A stretch of 64,000 bases of DNA. Origin: Bordetella parapertussis. GTDB taxonomy: Bacteria; Pseudomonadota; Gammaproteobacteria; Burkholderiales; SG8-39. Each line of letters starts with the position of its first letter. Positions within the stretch are counted from its first letter, which is position 1. Of the stretch, positions 17,396-27,741 are shown in pieces. The position numbers and the translations under genes are program-made. The DNA lies in contig CAMAXP010000009.1 of the NCBI GenBank assembly GCA_945862265.1, forward strand, positions 1 to 64,000, read 5' to 3'. Below the pieces are notes generated by a model, which saw nothing but the letters and a program-made list of their open reading frames with translations, was not told where the DNA came from and ran no database searches.

Positions 17396-18279
17396 CCGTC
17401 GCGCGTTCCCATCAGTCCGCGCGGGCGCAGGATCAGCATCAGCACCATCAGCAGGTAAGGCAGCACCGGCGCGGCCGACGAAATCGAGATTCCACCCAGC
17501 GACCAGTTAAGCGAAACCGCAAACGTCTGCAGGAAACCGATCAGCAGCGAGGCGAAGAACGCACCCGCGAGCGAACCCATGCCGCCCACCACCACGATCA
17601 CGAAAATGATCGGCCCGACGGCGGCCGCCATGCCCGGTTCGGTGACGAACGCGTTTCCGCCGATGACGCCGGCAAGACCCGCGAGCGCCGCGCCGCCGCC
17701 GAACACAAGCATGAACACGCGCGGCACGTTGTGGCCGAGCCCCTCGACCGCCTGCGGGTGGGTGAGCGCGGCCTGGATCACCAGCCCGATGCGCGTGCGC
17801 GTGAGCGCGAGCCAGATCGAGACCAGCATGGCCACCGAAATCAGCATCATGAAGCCGCGATAGATCGGGTACTGCGAGCCCATGATCTGGAACAGCGGCC
17901 CGTCCAGCTCCGCGGGCACGCGGTACTCCACTGCCGAGCGGCCCCATACGAGGTGCACGGCCTCGTCGATCAGGTAGGCGAGGCCGAAGGTGAACAGGAG
18001 CTCGGCCACATGGCCGAACTTGTGCACGGTCCGCAGGCCCCAGCGCTCCACCAGCATGCCCACCGTGCCCACCAGGACGGGCGCGATGACGAGCGCCGGC
18101 CAGAACCCGATCTTCGCGCTGATCTGGTAGGCGAAGTACGCGCCCAGCATGTAGAAACTCGCGTGGGCGAAATTCAGCACGCCCATCAGGGAAAACACGA
18201 GCGTCAGGCCCGACGAAAGCATGAACAGCAACAGCCCGTAGCTGATGCCGTTCAGGGTCTGTACGAGGAAGAACTCCAC
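17392..18279 (-). CDS. livH: Branched-chain-type ABC transporter permease LivH
   Basis: A 295-residue polytopic inner-membrane permease with the LivH opening QTLNGISYGLLLFMLSSGLT and the GVLNFAHASFYMLGAY loop near residue 35. The central VVGGMGSLAGAFFASLLIG segment contains the EAA-like coupling region. It pairs with LivM, whose start it overlaps as ATGA. It is separated from the binding-protein gene by an 80-bp gap with a very stable hairpin, which may let the binding protein be made in excess. Confidence 0.95.
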   Translation of the reverse strand: MEFFLVQTLNGISYGLLLFMLSSGLTLVFSLMGVLNFAHASFYMLGAYFAYQISAKIGFWPALVIAPVLVGTVGMLVERWGLRTVHKFGHVAELLFTFGLAYLIDEAVHLVWGRSAVEYRVPAELDGPLFQIMGSQYPIYRGFMMLISVAMLVSIWLALTRTRIGLVIQAALTHPQAVEGLGHNVPRVFMLVFGGGAALAGLAGVIGGNAFVTEPGMAAAVGPIIFVIVVVGGMGSLAGAFFASLLIGFLQTFAVSLNWSLGGISISSAAPVLPYLLMVLMLILRPRGLMGTRDG

Positions 18280-18323
18280 AAGACTATGGCGAGGGATTCC
18301 CCCCCCCGCACGGGGCGGGGGGG

Positions 18324-18353
18324 GCGGGGGGGAGGGGACGCCCTCCCCCCCGC
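18324..18353 (-). terminator. Very stable GC hairpin with G-quadruplex potential between SBP and livH
   Basis: GCGGGGGGGAGGG (18324-18336) and CCCTCCCCCCCGC (18341-18353) form a perfect 13-bp stem with loop GACG, 6 nt after the binding-protein stop. Just downstream on the minus strand is a second C-run/G-run pair. The plus strand of 18312-18337 has four or more G-runs that could fold as a quadruplex. There is no T-run, so the likely effect is partial termination or 3'-end protection of the binding-protein message. Confidence 0.6.
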
Positions 18354-18359
18354 GTCACT

Positions 18360-19637
18360 CTAGGGCCGCTTCATCGCGCAGGAGGTCGGCTGCGCCGACG
18401 TGAACGCCTCCAGCCGCGCCTCGGTGATCGGCGCGAGGCCGCTGCCCTCCATGTCGATCTTCGCCTCCTTAGGCCCACCCTTGGCAGCCGACTTCACCAG
18501 GGTCAATACGTACAACGGCTGGATCAGCTGGTGGTCGGACTTGCGCATCTCGACTTCGCCCATTTCGGCGTCGTGCTTCATGCCCTCCAGCGCCATCGCC
18601 ACCGCCTTGGGGTCGGCCGATTTTGCCTGGTTCATCGCCTTGGCGAGCATGTCCCACATGATCTTGCCGCGCAGGTAATAGAAGTCCGGATTGCCCTTGG
18701 GCGCCTGCTTGCGGTAGTCCGCATCCCACTTGGCCGCCTTGTTGTTGGCCACGTTGGAGTGGTACTCGGCAATGATCTTGACTCTGCCGGCGGCCGCCTC
18801 GCCCATCGCGGTCGGCGTGCCCAGGCCGCCCGCGTAGTAGGTATACCAGTCCACGTTGAGGGCCGCGTCCTTGCCGGCTTTCACCAGCAGCGACATGTCG
18901 TTGCCCCAGTTTCCGGTGATCACGCTGTCGGCGCCCGAGGCCTTGATCTTGGCGACGTAGGGCGCGAAATCCGTGACCTTGCCCAGGGGATGCAGGTCGT
19001 CGCCCACGATCTGGATGTCGGGACGTTTTTTAGCCAGGTACTCCCGTGCGGCCTTCTTTACGGCGTGGCCGAAGGAATAGTCCTGGTTGAGCAGGTAGAC
19101 CTTCTTGATTTCCTTGCGGCCCGCCATCCAGCTGGTCAGCGACTCCATCTTCATGTCGGCGTTCGCGTCGAAGCGAAAGTGCCAGAACGAGCATTTCTCG
19201 TTGGTGAACGCCGGGTCGACCGCCGCATAGTTCAGGAACAAGATCTCCTTGCCGGGACTCCTTTCGTTGTGGCGGTTCACGGCCTCGATCAGCGCGCCTG
19301 CCACCGCCGAGCCGTTGCCCTGGGTGATGTACTGGATGCCCTGGTCGATGACCCGCTTCAGCTGGTTGAGCGACTCCTGCGGACTGGTCTTGTTGTCAAA
19401 GCCGATGACTTCGAGCTTGCGCCCGCCGAGCACGCCGCCGGCCGCGTTGATCCGCTCGACCGCGAAGCGGAATTCGGCGAGTCCCTGCTCGCCGACGTTG
19501 GCAAAAGGCCCGGACAGGGGATCGATGTAGGCGATCTTGATCGTGCCGCCCGCGGCACCCTTGGGCTGGGCGTGCAGGCCAAAGGCGACTGCGGCCAGGG
19601 CGGCGCCGAAGGCGGCCGCGCGTATGAGGCGTTTCAT
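18360..19637 (-). CDS. Branched-chain-type ABC transporter periplasmic binding protein
   Basis: A 425-residue type I periplasmic binding protein of the HAAT family, first gene of the minus-strand transporter operon. The signal peptide (MKRLIRAAAFGAALAAVAFG, cleavage near HAQ) precedes the mature start IKIAYIDPLSGPFANVGEQG. The second lobe carries KKVYLLNQDYSFG. The ribosome site is AAGGAGAAGAC. It binds the cargo for LivHMGF. Family members take amino acids, but also amides, urea and aromatic or fatty acids. Linked beta-oxidation genes make an organic acid more likely than leucine. Confidence 0.94.
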   Translation of the reverse strand: MKRLIRAAAFGAALAAVAFGLHAQPKGAAGGTIKIAYIDPLSGPFANVGEQGLAEFRFAVERINAAGGVLGGRKLEVIGFDNKTSPQESLNQLKRVIDQGIQYITQGNGSAVAGALIEAVNRHNERSPGKEILFLNYAAVDPAFTNEKCSFWHFRFDANADMKMESLTSWMAGRKEIKKVYLLNQDYSFGHAVKKAAREYLAKKRPDIQIVGDDLHPLGKVTDFAPYVAKIKASGADSVITGNWGNDMSLLVKAGKDAALNVDWYTYYAGGLGTPTAMGEAAAGRVKIIAEYHSNVANNKAAKWDADYRKQAPKGNPDFYYLRGKIMWDMLAKAMNQAKSADPKAVAMALEGMKHDAEMGEVEMRKSDHQLIQPLYVLTLVKSAAKGGPKEAKIDMEGSGLAPITEARLEAFTSAQPTSCAMKRP

Positions 19638-19776
19638 TGTCTTCTCCTTTTGGTGTGGGGCAGCGTGTTGGTTGGAGATCTGCAGCATTGTTTCGCTGCA
19701 GGCCGCTGTTTCCCGATGGAGGTTATGGTAGTCAAGCCGGGAGGGCGGGTCAAGCCATAGGCGGGGCGCGCCGGGC

Positions 19777-19782
19777 TATACT
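19777..19782 (+). promoter_or_regulatory. -10-like element for the acyl-CoA synthetase operon
   Basis: TATACT lies 46 nt before the acyl-CoA synthetase start, in the 191-bp gap between divergent operons. No clear -35 box is seen at the right spacing, which is compatible with an activator-dependent promoter. The rest of the gap shows nothing that I can name. Confidence 0.35.
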
Positions 19783-19828
19783 TGTTTTTCGCAAAAGCAG
19801 CATTAGAAACAGTAATCGAGGAGACAGC

Positions 19829-21454
<1,626 letters not shown>

Positions 21455-21458
21455 GCGC

Positions 21459-22223
21459 ATGAGCCACATCCGCACCTCTACGCAGGACCGCATCGCCACG
21501 ATCGAGCTCGATCGCGCGGACAAGAAGAACGCGATCACCGCCGACATGTACCAGGCGATGGCGGATGCGCTGGCGGCCGCGGAGTCGGATGCGGGGGTCC
21601 GCGTGGTGCTGATCCACGGCAAGACGGACTGCTTCACCGCGGGCAACGACCTCAAGGATTTCCTCGAAAAGCCCCCGCAGGGCGACGCGTCGCCGGTGTT
21701 CCAGTTCCTGCAGCGGATTTCCACTGCGGCCAAGCCCATCGTGGCGGCGGTCGGCGGCCCCACTGTGGGCATCGGCACGACGATGCTGCTCCATTGTGAT
21801 TTCGTCTATGCGGCACCCAATGCGCGATTCCAATTGCCGTTCGTGCCGCTCGGCCTCGTGCCCGAAGCGGGGTCCAGCCTGTTGCTCCCCATGCTTGCCG
21901 GATACCAGAGGGCGGCCGAGTTGCTGATGCTGGGACGGCCCTTTACCGCCGAGAAGGCGCTGGCCGCCGGGATCGTCACGGAGATCGTGCCGGACGACCA
22001 GCTGCTCGCGCATGCCCTTGAGGCCGCGGCGGCCTTGGCCGCGCTGCCGCCGGCTTCGCTGCGACAGACGAAAGCGCTGATGAAGGCGCCCCATGCTGCA
22101 GGCGTCGCGTCTGCCATGAAGAGCGAGGCAGAGAAGTTCCGCGCGCAGCTTGCTTCGGCGGAGGCCAAGGAGGCGATGCAGGCCTTCTTCGAGAAGCGCA
22201 AGCCCGATTTTTCCAAGTTTTGA
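21459..22223 (+). CDS. Enoyl-CoA hydratase/isomerase family protein, isomerase-like site
   Basis: A 254-residue crotonase-fold protein. The oxyanion-hole segments are GNDLKDFLE (near 63) and GGPTVGIGTTMLLHCD (near 100). The hydratase glutamate expected in the second segment is replaced by Thr, while LGLVPEAGSS near 130 keeps the other Glu. A single catalytic Glu is typical of delta3,delta2-enoyl-CoA isomerases rather than hydratases. It starts 4 nt after the acyl-CoA synthetase. It probably shifts double bonds of unsaturated acyl-CoAs for the beta-oxidation enzymes. Confidence 0.9.
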   Translation: MSHIRTSTQDRIATIELDRADKKNAITADMYQAMADALAAAESDAGVRVVLIHGKTDCFTAGNDLKDFLEKPPQGDASPVFQFLQRISTAAKPIVAAVGGPTVGIGTTMLLHCDFVYAAPNARFQLPFVPLGLVPEAGSSLLLPMLAGYQRAAELLMLGRPFTAEKALAAGIVTEIVPDDQLLAHALEAAAALAALPPASLRQTKALMKAPHAAGVASAMKSEAEKFRAQLASAEAKEAMQAFFEKRKPDFSKF

Positions 22224-22224
22224 A

Positions 22225-22890
22225 GTGCGCCGCCGGCTATGCGCGATGCTGTGCTGGGCCGCGCCGATCGCGGCCAGTGCCGCTGAAGTCGCCGTCGACG
22301 TCGGCCATTCTCTCGACAAGCCCGGCGTGATCTCGGTCACCGGTGTGCCGGAATTCGAATACAACAAGGCGCTGGCCTTTCGCGTGCGCGAGGCATTGGA
22401 GTCCACGGGCCTGAGGGTGCGAATGATCGGCGAGCGGGGCGATTTCGTGGACCTGGCTTCGCGGCCGCGTGCCGCGACAGGCGCGGACCTGTTCGTCTCC
22501 ATCCACCACGATTCGGTGCAGGAACGCTACCTGCCGGTGGCCGGGCGGTTCGCCGGGTTCTCGCTCTTCGTGTCGCGCCTCAACCCGAAAGTGAAGGAAA
22601 GCCTCGCCTGCGCCTCCGCGATTGGCACGGAGATGCGGCGCGCCGGATTCACTCCTTCCCGCTACCACGCGGACCCGGTGCTCGGCGAGAGCCGGCCGTT
22701 TGCCGACGAGCAGAACGGCGTGCACTATTTCGACAACCTCGCGGTGGCAAAGACGGCCACGCTGCCTGCGCTGCTCTTCGAGGCCGGGGTGATCGTGAAC
22801 CCCGAAGAGGAGGCGCGCGTGTCGAAGCCCGAGGTTCGCGCCGCGATGGCCGGTGCGATTGCGCAAGGGGTCTCCCAGTGCCTGAATTGA
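22225..22890 (+). CDS. N-acetylmuramoyl-L-alanine amidase (Amidase_3), secreted
   Basis: A 221-residue zinc amidase cutting between muramic acid and L-Ala in peptidoglycan. I choose the GTG at 22225 because it gives a proper signal peptide (RRRLCAMLCWAAPIAASAA). The ATG at 22246 would lose the positive N-region. Zinc and catalytic residues are visible: His in DVGHS, Glu in EFEYN, His in SIHHD and Glu in LLFEAGV. It is a single-domain protein without an AMIN or binding domain. It sits 1 nt after an enoyl-CoA isomerase gene and overlaps the next gene by 13 nt, an odd place for a cell-wall enzyme. Confidence 0.88.
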   Translation: MRRRLCAMLCWAAPIAASAAEVAVDVGHSLDKPGVISVTGVPEFEYNKALAFRVREALESTGLRVRMIGERGDFVDLASRPRAATGADLFVSIHHDSVQERYLPVAGRFAGFSLFVSRLNPKVKESLACASAIGTEMRRAGFTPSRYHADPVLGESRPFADEQNGVHYFDNLAVAKTATLPALLFEAGVIVNPEEEARVSKPEVRAAMAGAIAQGVSQCLN

Positions 22891-23768
22891 AGCAGGGATT
22901 CGCCCAGGCCAACGGCGTGCGCCTGCATTACCAATCGGCGGGCAGCGGCCGGCTGGTGCTCTTCCTGCACGGGTTCCCGGAGTTCTGGCGTTGCTGGAAG
23001 CGCCAGCTGGAGCACTTCGGCACGGACCACCTCGCCGTCGCGCCCGACATGCGCGGCTATAACCTGTCGGACCATCCGGAAGGCGTCGCCCAATACCGCA
23101 CAAAACTCCTCGTCGAAGACATCCGCCAGCTGGCAGCGGGCTTCACGCAGGAGAAGTTCGTGCTGGTCGCGCACGACTGGGGCGGCGCGGTGGCGTGGTC
23201 GTTTGCGATCGCGTACCCGGAGTTGCTGTCGCACCTCGTGATCATCAACTCGCCGCATCCGTATGGGTTCTGGCGGGAACTGGCCACCAACCCCGCGCAA
23301 CAAAGGGCGAGCGACTACATGCTGTTGCTGCGCGACGCCAAGGCCGAGCGCGTGCTTTCGGAAAACAACTATGCGCGGCTCTTGAAGATGCGCTTTGCGG
23401 GCCGCGCGGAAGGGCCGGGCCTGGAGGAAGACCGGACCGCTTACCTCGAGGCCTGGTCGCAGCCGGGTGCGCTCACCGGCAGCCTCAACTACTATCGGGC
23501 TTCGCCGCTGTATCCGCCTACGGAAGCGGACGCAGGCGCAGCGAAGCTGAAGCTGGACCCAAAGGATTTCCTGGTGCGCGTGCCGACGCTGGCGATCTGG
23601 GGCGAAAGGGACACGGCGCTGCTGCCGTCGATCCTCGACGGGGTCGAGGAGTGGGTGCCGGGAATCGAAGTGGTGCGCGTGCCGGATGCAACGCACTGGG
23701 TGATGGACGAGAAGCCGGACCGCGTGAATGCGGAGATCCGGCGCTTCATTTCGAAAGGACAGGCATGA
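22878..23768 (+). CDS. Alpha/beta hydrolase, epoxide-hydrolase-like
   Basis: A 296-residue alpha/beta-fold hydrolase. The HGFPE oxyanion motif is near residue 31. The nucleophile elbow AHDWGGAVAW near residue 97 carries Asp, as in epoxide hydrolases and haloalkane dehalogenases. The catalytic His is in ATHWVMDEKP near the C-terminus, with a candidate acid in the WGERDTALL segment. It has no signal peptide, so it is cytoplasmic. It overlaps the amidase by 13 nt and MaoC by 4 nt. It could open an epoxide or hydrolyse an ester formed in this pathway. The substrate is unknown. Confidence 0.9.
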   Translation: MPELKQGFAQANGVRLHYQSAGSGRLVLFLHGFPEFWRCWKRQLEHFGTDHLAVAPDMRGYNLSDHPEGVAQYRTKLLVEDIRQLAAGFTQEKFVLVAHDWGGAVAWSFAIAYPELLSHLVIINSPHPYGFWRELATNPAQQRASDYMLLLRDAKAERVLSENNYARLLKMRFAGRAEGPGLEEDRTAYLEAWSQPGALTGSLNYYRASPLYPPTEADAGAAKLKLDPKDFLVRVPTLAIWGERDTALLPSILDGVEEWVPGIEVVRVPDATHWVMDEKPDRVNAEIRRFISKGQA

Positions 23769-24217
23769 GCAAGCTGCGGGTGGGCGATTTGTCGGGCCGG
23801 GTGGGCGAAGAGATCGGCGTCTCGCCGTGGCTCACGGTGGCGCAGGACCGCATCGACCTGTTTGCGCAGGCGATCGACGACCCGCAATGGATCCATATTG
23901 ACCCCGAAAAGGCGAAGGCCGGCCCCTTCGGCACGACTATCGCACACGGGTTCCTCACGCTGTCGCTGCTGTCCTGCCTGATCGAATCCACGTTCGCCTT
24001 CGACGAACGCAAGATGGGCATCAACTACGGGCTGAACAAGGTGCGTTTCACGGCGCCTTTGCCGTCCGGCTCGAGGATCCGCGCAAGGTTCGTCCTGGCG
24101 AAATTCGAGACCATCGAGGGCAATGGCGTGCAGAATACCTGGGCGGTGTCGGTGGAGCGAGAAGGCGGTGACAAGCCTGTCCTCATCGCCGAGTGGCTGA
24201 CGCGAAGCTATTCCTAG
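23765..24217 (+). CDS. MaoC-family hot-dog dehydratase
   Basis: A 150-residue single hot-dog domain, (R)-specific enoyl-CoA hydratase type. The catalytic pair is in AIDDPQWIHID (Asp and His near residues 40-46), followed by the canonical PFGTTIAHGFLTLSLL. It hydrates an enoyl-CoA or dehydrates the reverse, giving the R stereoisomer, unlike the FadB-type protein. ATGA overlap with the hydrolase ensures coupled translation. An R-hydroxyacyl-CoA would suit the SDR at 25297 as the next step. Confidence 0.92.
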   Translation: MSKLRVGDLSGRVGEEIGVSPWLTVAQDRIDLFAQAIDDPQWIHIDPEKAKAGPFGTTIAHGFLTLSLLSCLIESTFAFDERKMGINYGLNKVRFTAPLPSGSRIRARFVLAKFETIEGNGVQNTWAVSVEREGGDKPVLIAEWLTRSYS

Positions 24218-24227
24218 GGAGAATGGT

Positions 24228-25286
24228 GTGACCCAACGCTGGAAGCAACGCCCGCCCGGTTCGAACTGGGGCGAATTCGGTCCCGACGACCAGCGCGGGC
24301 GAATGAATTACGTCACCCGCGAGAAGGTGCTGCAGGGCGTCGCCGAGGTGAAGGAAGGTCTCTCGTTCTGCCTGTCGCTGCCGCTCGACTATCCCGGCGG
24401 CAACGTGCTGAACTCGCGCCGGCTGCCGCCGCGGCAGTTCGCGACGGTGCGCGATTCGGGCAAGGGCGCGGGCATGCAGAACTTCTGCTACTCGATGGCG
24501 GAGGACAATCCCGATGTCACGGATGTCGTATGCGACGACGTCGTGCTGATGACCCTGCAGTACTCCACGCAGTGGGACAGCTTCGCGCATGTGGGCAGCC
24601 TGTTTGACGCCGATGGCGACGGCACGCCGGAAATGGTGTTCTACAACGGCTTTCGCGCCAAGGAGCACATCAAGCCTGCGCAGAAGAAGGAAGGCGTGGA
24701 GCGCTGGGCGCAATATGAAGGCGCCAAGGCATCGGCGCTCGGCATCGAGAACCTCGCCGAGCACGGGGCGCAGGGCCGCGGCGTCATGATCGACCTGCAT
24801 GCGCACTACGGGCGCGAGAGAAAGCCCATCGGCTACGATGACCTGATGCGGGTGCTGGAAGCAGACAAGGTCGCGGTCGAGAAGGGCGACATGGTGTGCA
24901 TCTATACCGGCTTCGCGGATGTGATCCTGGAGCTCGCGAAAGCCCCGGATGCAAACCTCCTGAACAACACCGGCACCGGGCTCGACGGCCGCGATGGCAA
25001 ACTCCTGCAATGGATCAGCGATTCCGGCCTGGCGGTGCTGATCTCCGACAACTACGCGGTAGAGATCATCCCGACGAGCCTCTTTTCACCCCGCCCGCAT
25101 GCGGCCATGCCGCTGCACGAACATTGCCTGTTCAAGAACGGGATTCACCTCGGCGAGATGTGGTATCTCACCGAACTCGCCAACTGGTTGCGCCAGAACA
25201 AGCGCAGCCGGTTCCTGCTTACGGCGCCGCCGTTGCGCCTTCCCGGCGCGGTCGGTTCGCCGTCCGCCGCTGTTGCAACTGTCTGA
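24228..25286 (+). CDS. Cyclase-family (kynurenine formamidase-like) metal hydrolase
   Basis: A 352-residue protein of the cyclase superfamily that includes kynurenine formamidase and related amide/lactone hydrolases. It starts at GTG 24228. The usual HxGTHxDxPxH metal motif appears as STQWDSFAHVG near residue 110. The first Thr-His is Gln-Trp, so one metal ligand differs, as in a larger subgroup of about 350 residues. A second His-containing site is DLHAHYG near 187, and LHEHCLF occurs near 290. The gene is between MaoC and an SDR. The substrate is unknown. A ring-opening or amide-cleaving step is an inference. Confidence 0.88.
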   Translation: MTQRWKQRPPGSNWGEFGPDDQRGRMNYVTREKVLQGVAEVKEGLSFCLSLPLDYPGGNVLNSRRLPPRQFATVRDSGKGAGMQNFCYSMAEDNPDVTDVVCDDVVLMTLQYSTQWDSFAHVGSLFDADGDGTPEMVFYNGFRAKEHIKPAQKKEGVERWAQYEGAKASALGIENLAEHGAQGRGVMIDLHAHYGRERKPIGYDDLMRVLEADKVAVEKGDMVCIYTGFADVILELAKAPDANLLNNTGTGLDGRDGKLLQWISDSGLAVLISDNYAVEIIPTSLFSPRPHAAMPLHEHCLFKNGIHLGEMWYLTELANWLRQNKRSRFLLTAPPLRLPGAVGSPSAAVATV

Positions 25287-25296
25287 AAGGGTAAAA

Positions 25297-26070
25297 ATGT
25301 CAAAAGAAAAACGCGTAGCCATCGTCACCGGGTCCTCCTCCGGTATCGGCGCCGCCACTGCGCTCGACCTCGCCGGCCGCGGCTGGAATGTGGTCATCAA
25401 CTATTCAAAGAGCGCCGAGGCCGCGCAGAAAGTGGTGGAGCAGTGTGTCGCCAAGGGCGTGGAGGCCATTGCCGTCCAGGGCGATGTGTCGGACGACGCG
25501 GCCTGCCGGAGAATCGCGCAGTCGGCCGTCGATAAGTGGGGTCGTATCGACGCGTTGGTCAACAATGCTGGCAGCACCAAGTTCGTGGCGCACAACAAGC
25601 TCGAAGACCTCTCCGGCGAGGACTTCCTGCGCATCTATTCGACCAACGTGGTGTCCGCGTTCCAGATGTCGCGTGCTTGCGCACCGGCGCTGAAGAAGAC
25701 CGGACACGGTGCAATCGTCAACGTGTCCTCCATCGCGGCCCAGTGGGGCACGGGATCCTCGATCGCCTACGGCGCCTCGAAGGGCGCGCTGAATTCCATG
25801 ACGTATTCGCTGGCTCGCGTGCTCGGGCCCGAGGTGCGTGTGAACGCGGTGCTGCCCGGCTACGTCGACACGCCCTGGCAACGCAATGCCCATGGCGAAG
25901 AGAAGGCTGCGGCGCACGCGGCGCGCTACGCTTCGCACAACCCCCTGAACGCGGCTTGCTCGGCCGAGGAGGTCGCGGAATCGATCGTGTGGTTGATCGA
26001 AGGCGCGCCGAAAACCACCGGGCAGCTCGTGTACGTCGACGGCGGCACGCACATGGCAGTTCCGCGGTGA
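25297..26070 (+). CDS. Short-chain dehydrogenase/reductase (FabG-like)
   Basis: A 257-residue classical SDR. The cofactor loop is TGSSSGIG (near residue 11), NNAGS is near 88, the catalytic Ser is in NVSSIA and the Tyr-Lys pair is in AYGASKGAL (about 155-159). It reduces or oxidises a 3-oxo/3-hydroxy compound with NAD(P). It has a weak ribosome site (GAAAGGGT) 10 nt after the cyclase gene. MaoC two genes upstream would yield R-hydroxyacyl compounds that this type of enzyme handles. Confidence 0.93.
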   Translation: MSKEKRVAIVTGSSSGIGAATALDLAGRGWNVVINYSKSAEAAQKVVEQCVAKGVEAIAVQGDVSDDAACRRIAQSAVDKWGRIDALVNNAGSTKFVAHNKLEDLSGEDFLRIYSTNVVSAFQMSRACAPALKKTGHGAIVNVSSIAAQWGTGSSIAYGASKGALNSMTYSLARVLGPEVRVNAVLPGYVDTPWQRNAHGEEKAAAHAARYASHNPLNAACSAEEVAESIVWLIEGAPKTTGQLVYVDGGTHMAVPR

Positions 26071-26072
26071 GC

Positions 26073-27656
26073 ATGCAAACGGTCGACTACATCGTCGTCG
26101 GGGCTGGATCGGCCGGTTGTGTATTGGCCAACCGCCTGACGGCGGACGGCCGGCATACGGTCCTGTTGCTCGAGGCCGGGCCCCGCGACACGGATCCGTG
26201 GATTCACATTCCATTGGGCTACGGCAAGCTTTTCACCAAGCCCCGGACGAACTGGAGCTACGAGTCGGAACCCGAACCGGAGCTGAACGGGCGCCGGATC
26301 TTCACGCCGCGCGGCAAGGTGCTGGGCGGTTCGTCCTCCATCAACGGGCTCGTCTACATCCGGGGCCAGCGCGAGGACTTCGATGAATGGCGCGTCCCAG
26401 GCTGGGACTACAAAAGCCTGCTGCCCTATTTCATCAAGTCCGAGGACCAGCAGCGCGGCGCAAACGAGTGGCACGGGGTGGGCGGGCCCCAGGCCGTGAG
26501 CGACCTGCCCGACCGGCTTGAACTGGCCGATGCGTTCATTGCTGCAGCGAAGTCGCTCGGGATCCCGGGGAACGACGATTTCAATGGCGCCCGCCAGGAA
26601 GGCACCGGCTACTACCAGGCGACCATGCGGAACGGCCGGCGTGCCAGTACTGCGGTGGGGTACCTGCGGCCCGCACTCAAGCGAGCGAACCTCAGGGTGG
26701 AGACCGAGGCGCTGGCAACGCGCATTCTGTTCGAGGGGACCAATGCCGTCGGCATCGAGTACCGGCAGGGCGGACAGGCGCATTCCGTACGGGCGGCGCG
26801 CGAGGTGATCCTCTCGGGCGGCGCGTTCAACTCGCCGCAGTTGCTGCAGCTGTCTGGCGTGGGGCCGCGCGACCTGCTGGAAAAGCACGGCATCCCCGTG
26901 GTGCTGGACGCCCCGGGCGTGGGCGATGCGCTCCAGGACCACCTTTACGTGCGGACCTTCTGGCGCTGCACAAAGCCGATCACGCTGAATGACGACATGA
27001 TGAGCCTGTGGGGGAAGGTGCGCATCGGGCTCGACTATTTCCTGCGTCGTCGCGGACCGCTCACCGCCAGCGCAGGGATCGCGGGGGTTTTCACCCGCAC
27101 CCGTCCCGACATACCGCGCCCGGACGCCCAGTACTACTTCATCAATTTTGCGAGCATGAAGCGCGGCGGCCTATTGCACCCGTTTTCCGCGTTCACGACT
27201 TCGCTCTCGCAGTTGCGCCCGGAGTCGCGCGGCTGGGTGCGCATTCGCTCGGCAGACCCGACCCAGGCGCCGGCGATCCAATACAACTACCTGTCTACCG
27301 AGGCCGATCGGCGAATGATGGTCGATGGACTCAAGTTGCTGCGCCGCATTGTTAACACGGCCCCGTTCGGCGGGTATGTCGCGGCCGAGGAGCATCCTGG
27401 GCCGCGGATCGCGACCGACGAAGACTGGCTGGGGTTCTGTCGCGAATCGGGGGAGACCGTATACCATCCCACCTCGACCTGCCGGATGGGCACCGACGCC
27501 GACTCTGTCGTGGATCCCGACTTGCGGGTGCGCGGCCTCTCGGGCCTGCGGGTCATTGATGCCTCGATAATGCCGGCCGTGGTCTCCGGCAACACCAATG
27601 CCGCGACGATTGCGATTGCCGAAAAAGGCGCGGACCTGGTGATCGGGTCGCCCTGA
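26073..27656 (+). CDS. GMC-family FAD oxidoreductase (alcohol/choline dehydrogenase-like)
   Basis: A 527-residue FAD enzyme oxidising an alcohol to an aldehyde with a membrane or quinone acceptor. The FAD motif is GAGSAGCVLANRL at residues 9-21, and the GMC signature PRGKVLGGSSSING is near 80. The second signature GGAFNSPQLLQLSGVG is near 250. The active-site His is in YHPTSTCRMG and the Asn/His partner region is SGNTNAAT. A GTG two codons earlier (26067) overlaps the SDR stop and is an alternative start. It is the last gene of the operon before the second ABC transporter. Confidence 0.94.
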   Translation: MQTVDYIVVGAGSAGCVLANRLTADGRHTVLLLEAGPRDTDPWIHIPLGYGKLFTKPRTNWSYESEPEPELNGRRIFTPRGKVLGGSSSINGLVYIRGQREDFDEWRVPGWDYKSLLPYFIKSEDQQRGANEWHGVGGPQAVSDLPDRLELADAFIAAAKSLGIPGNDDFNGARQEGTGYYQATMRNGRRASTAVGYLRPALKRANLRVETEALATRILFEGTNAVGIEYRQGGQAHSVRAAREVILSGGAFNSPQLLQLSGVGPRDLLEKHGIPVVLDAPGVGDALQDHLYVRTFWRCTKPITLNDDMMSLWGKVRIGLDYFLRRRGPLTASAGIAGVFTRTRPDIPRPDAQYYFINFASMKRGGLLHPFSAFTTSLSQLRPESRGWVRIRSADPTQAPAIQYNYLSTEADRRMMVDGLKLLRRIVNTAPFGGYVAAEEHPGPRIATDEDWLGFCRESGETVYHPTSTCRMGTDADSVVDPDLRVRGLSGLRVIDASIMPAVVSGNTNAATIAIAEKGADLVIGSP

Positions 27657-27665
27657 CCGGAATTG

Positions 27666-27694
27666 TTGACATGGGCACGGTGCTTTGAAACACT
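27666..27694 (+). promoter_or_regulatory. Promoter for the second HAAT transporter
   Basis: A perfect TTGACA (27666-27671) starts 7 nt after the GMC gene stop codon (27654-27656). It is followed at 17 nt by AACACT (27689-27694), a poor -10, so activation may be needed. The leader to the ATG at 27742 is about 40 nt and ends in the ribosome site AGAGGAGAA. Confidence 0.45.
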
Positions 27695-27741
27695 GAAGGC
27701 ACAATAAGAAGACCCAGTCGTACCACCAGAGGAGAATCGGA

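Noticed and set aside
18293..18359. Assembly or sequencing artefact in the long G/C runs
   Set aside because: The stem is perfectly self-complementary over 13 bp, and flanking frames are intact. Run lengths may still be off by a base.
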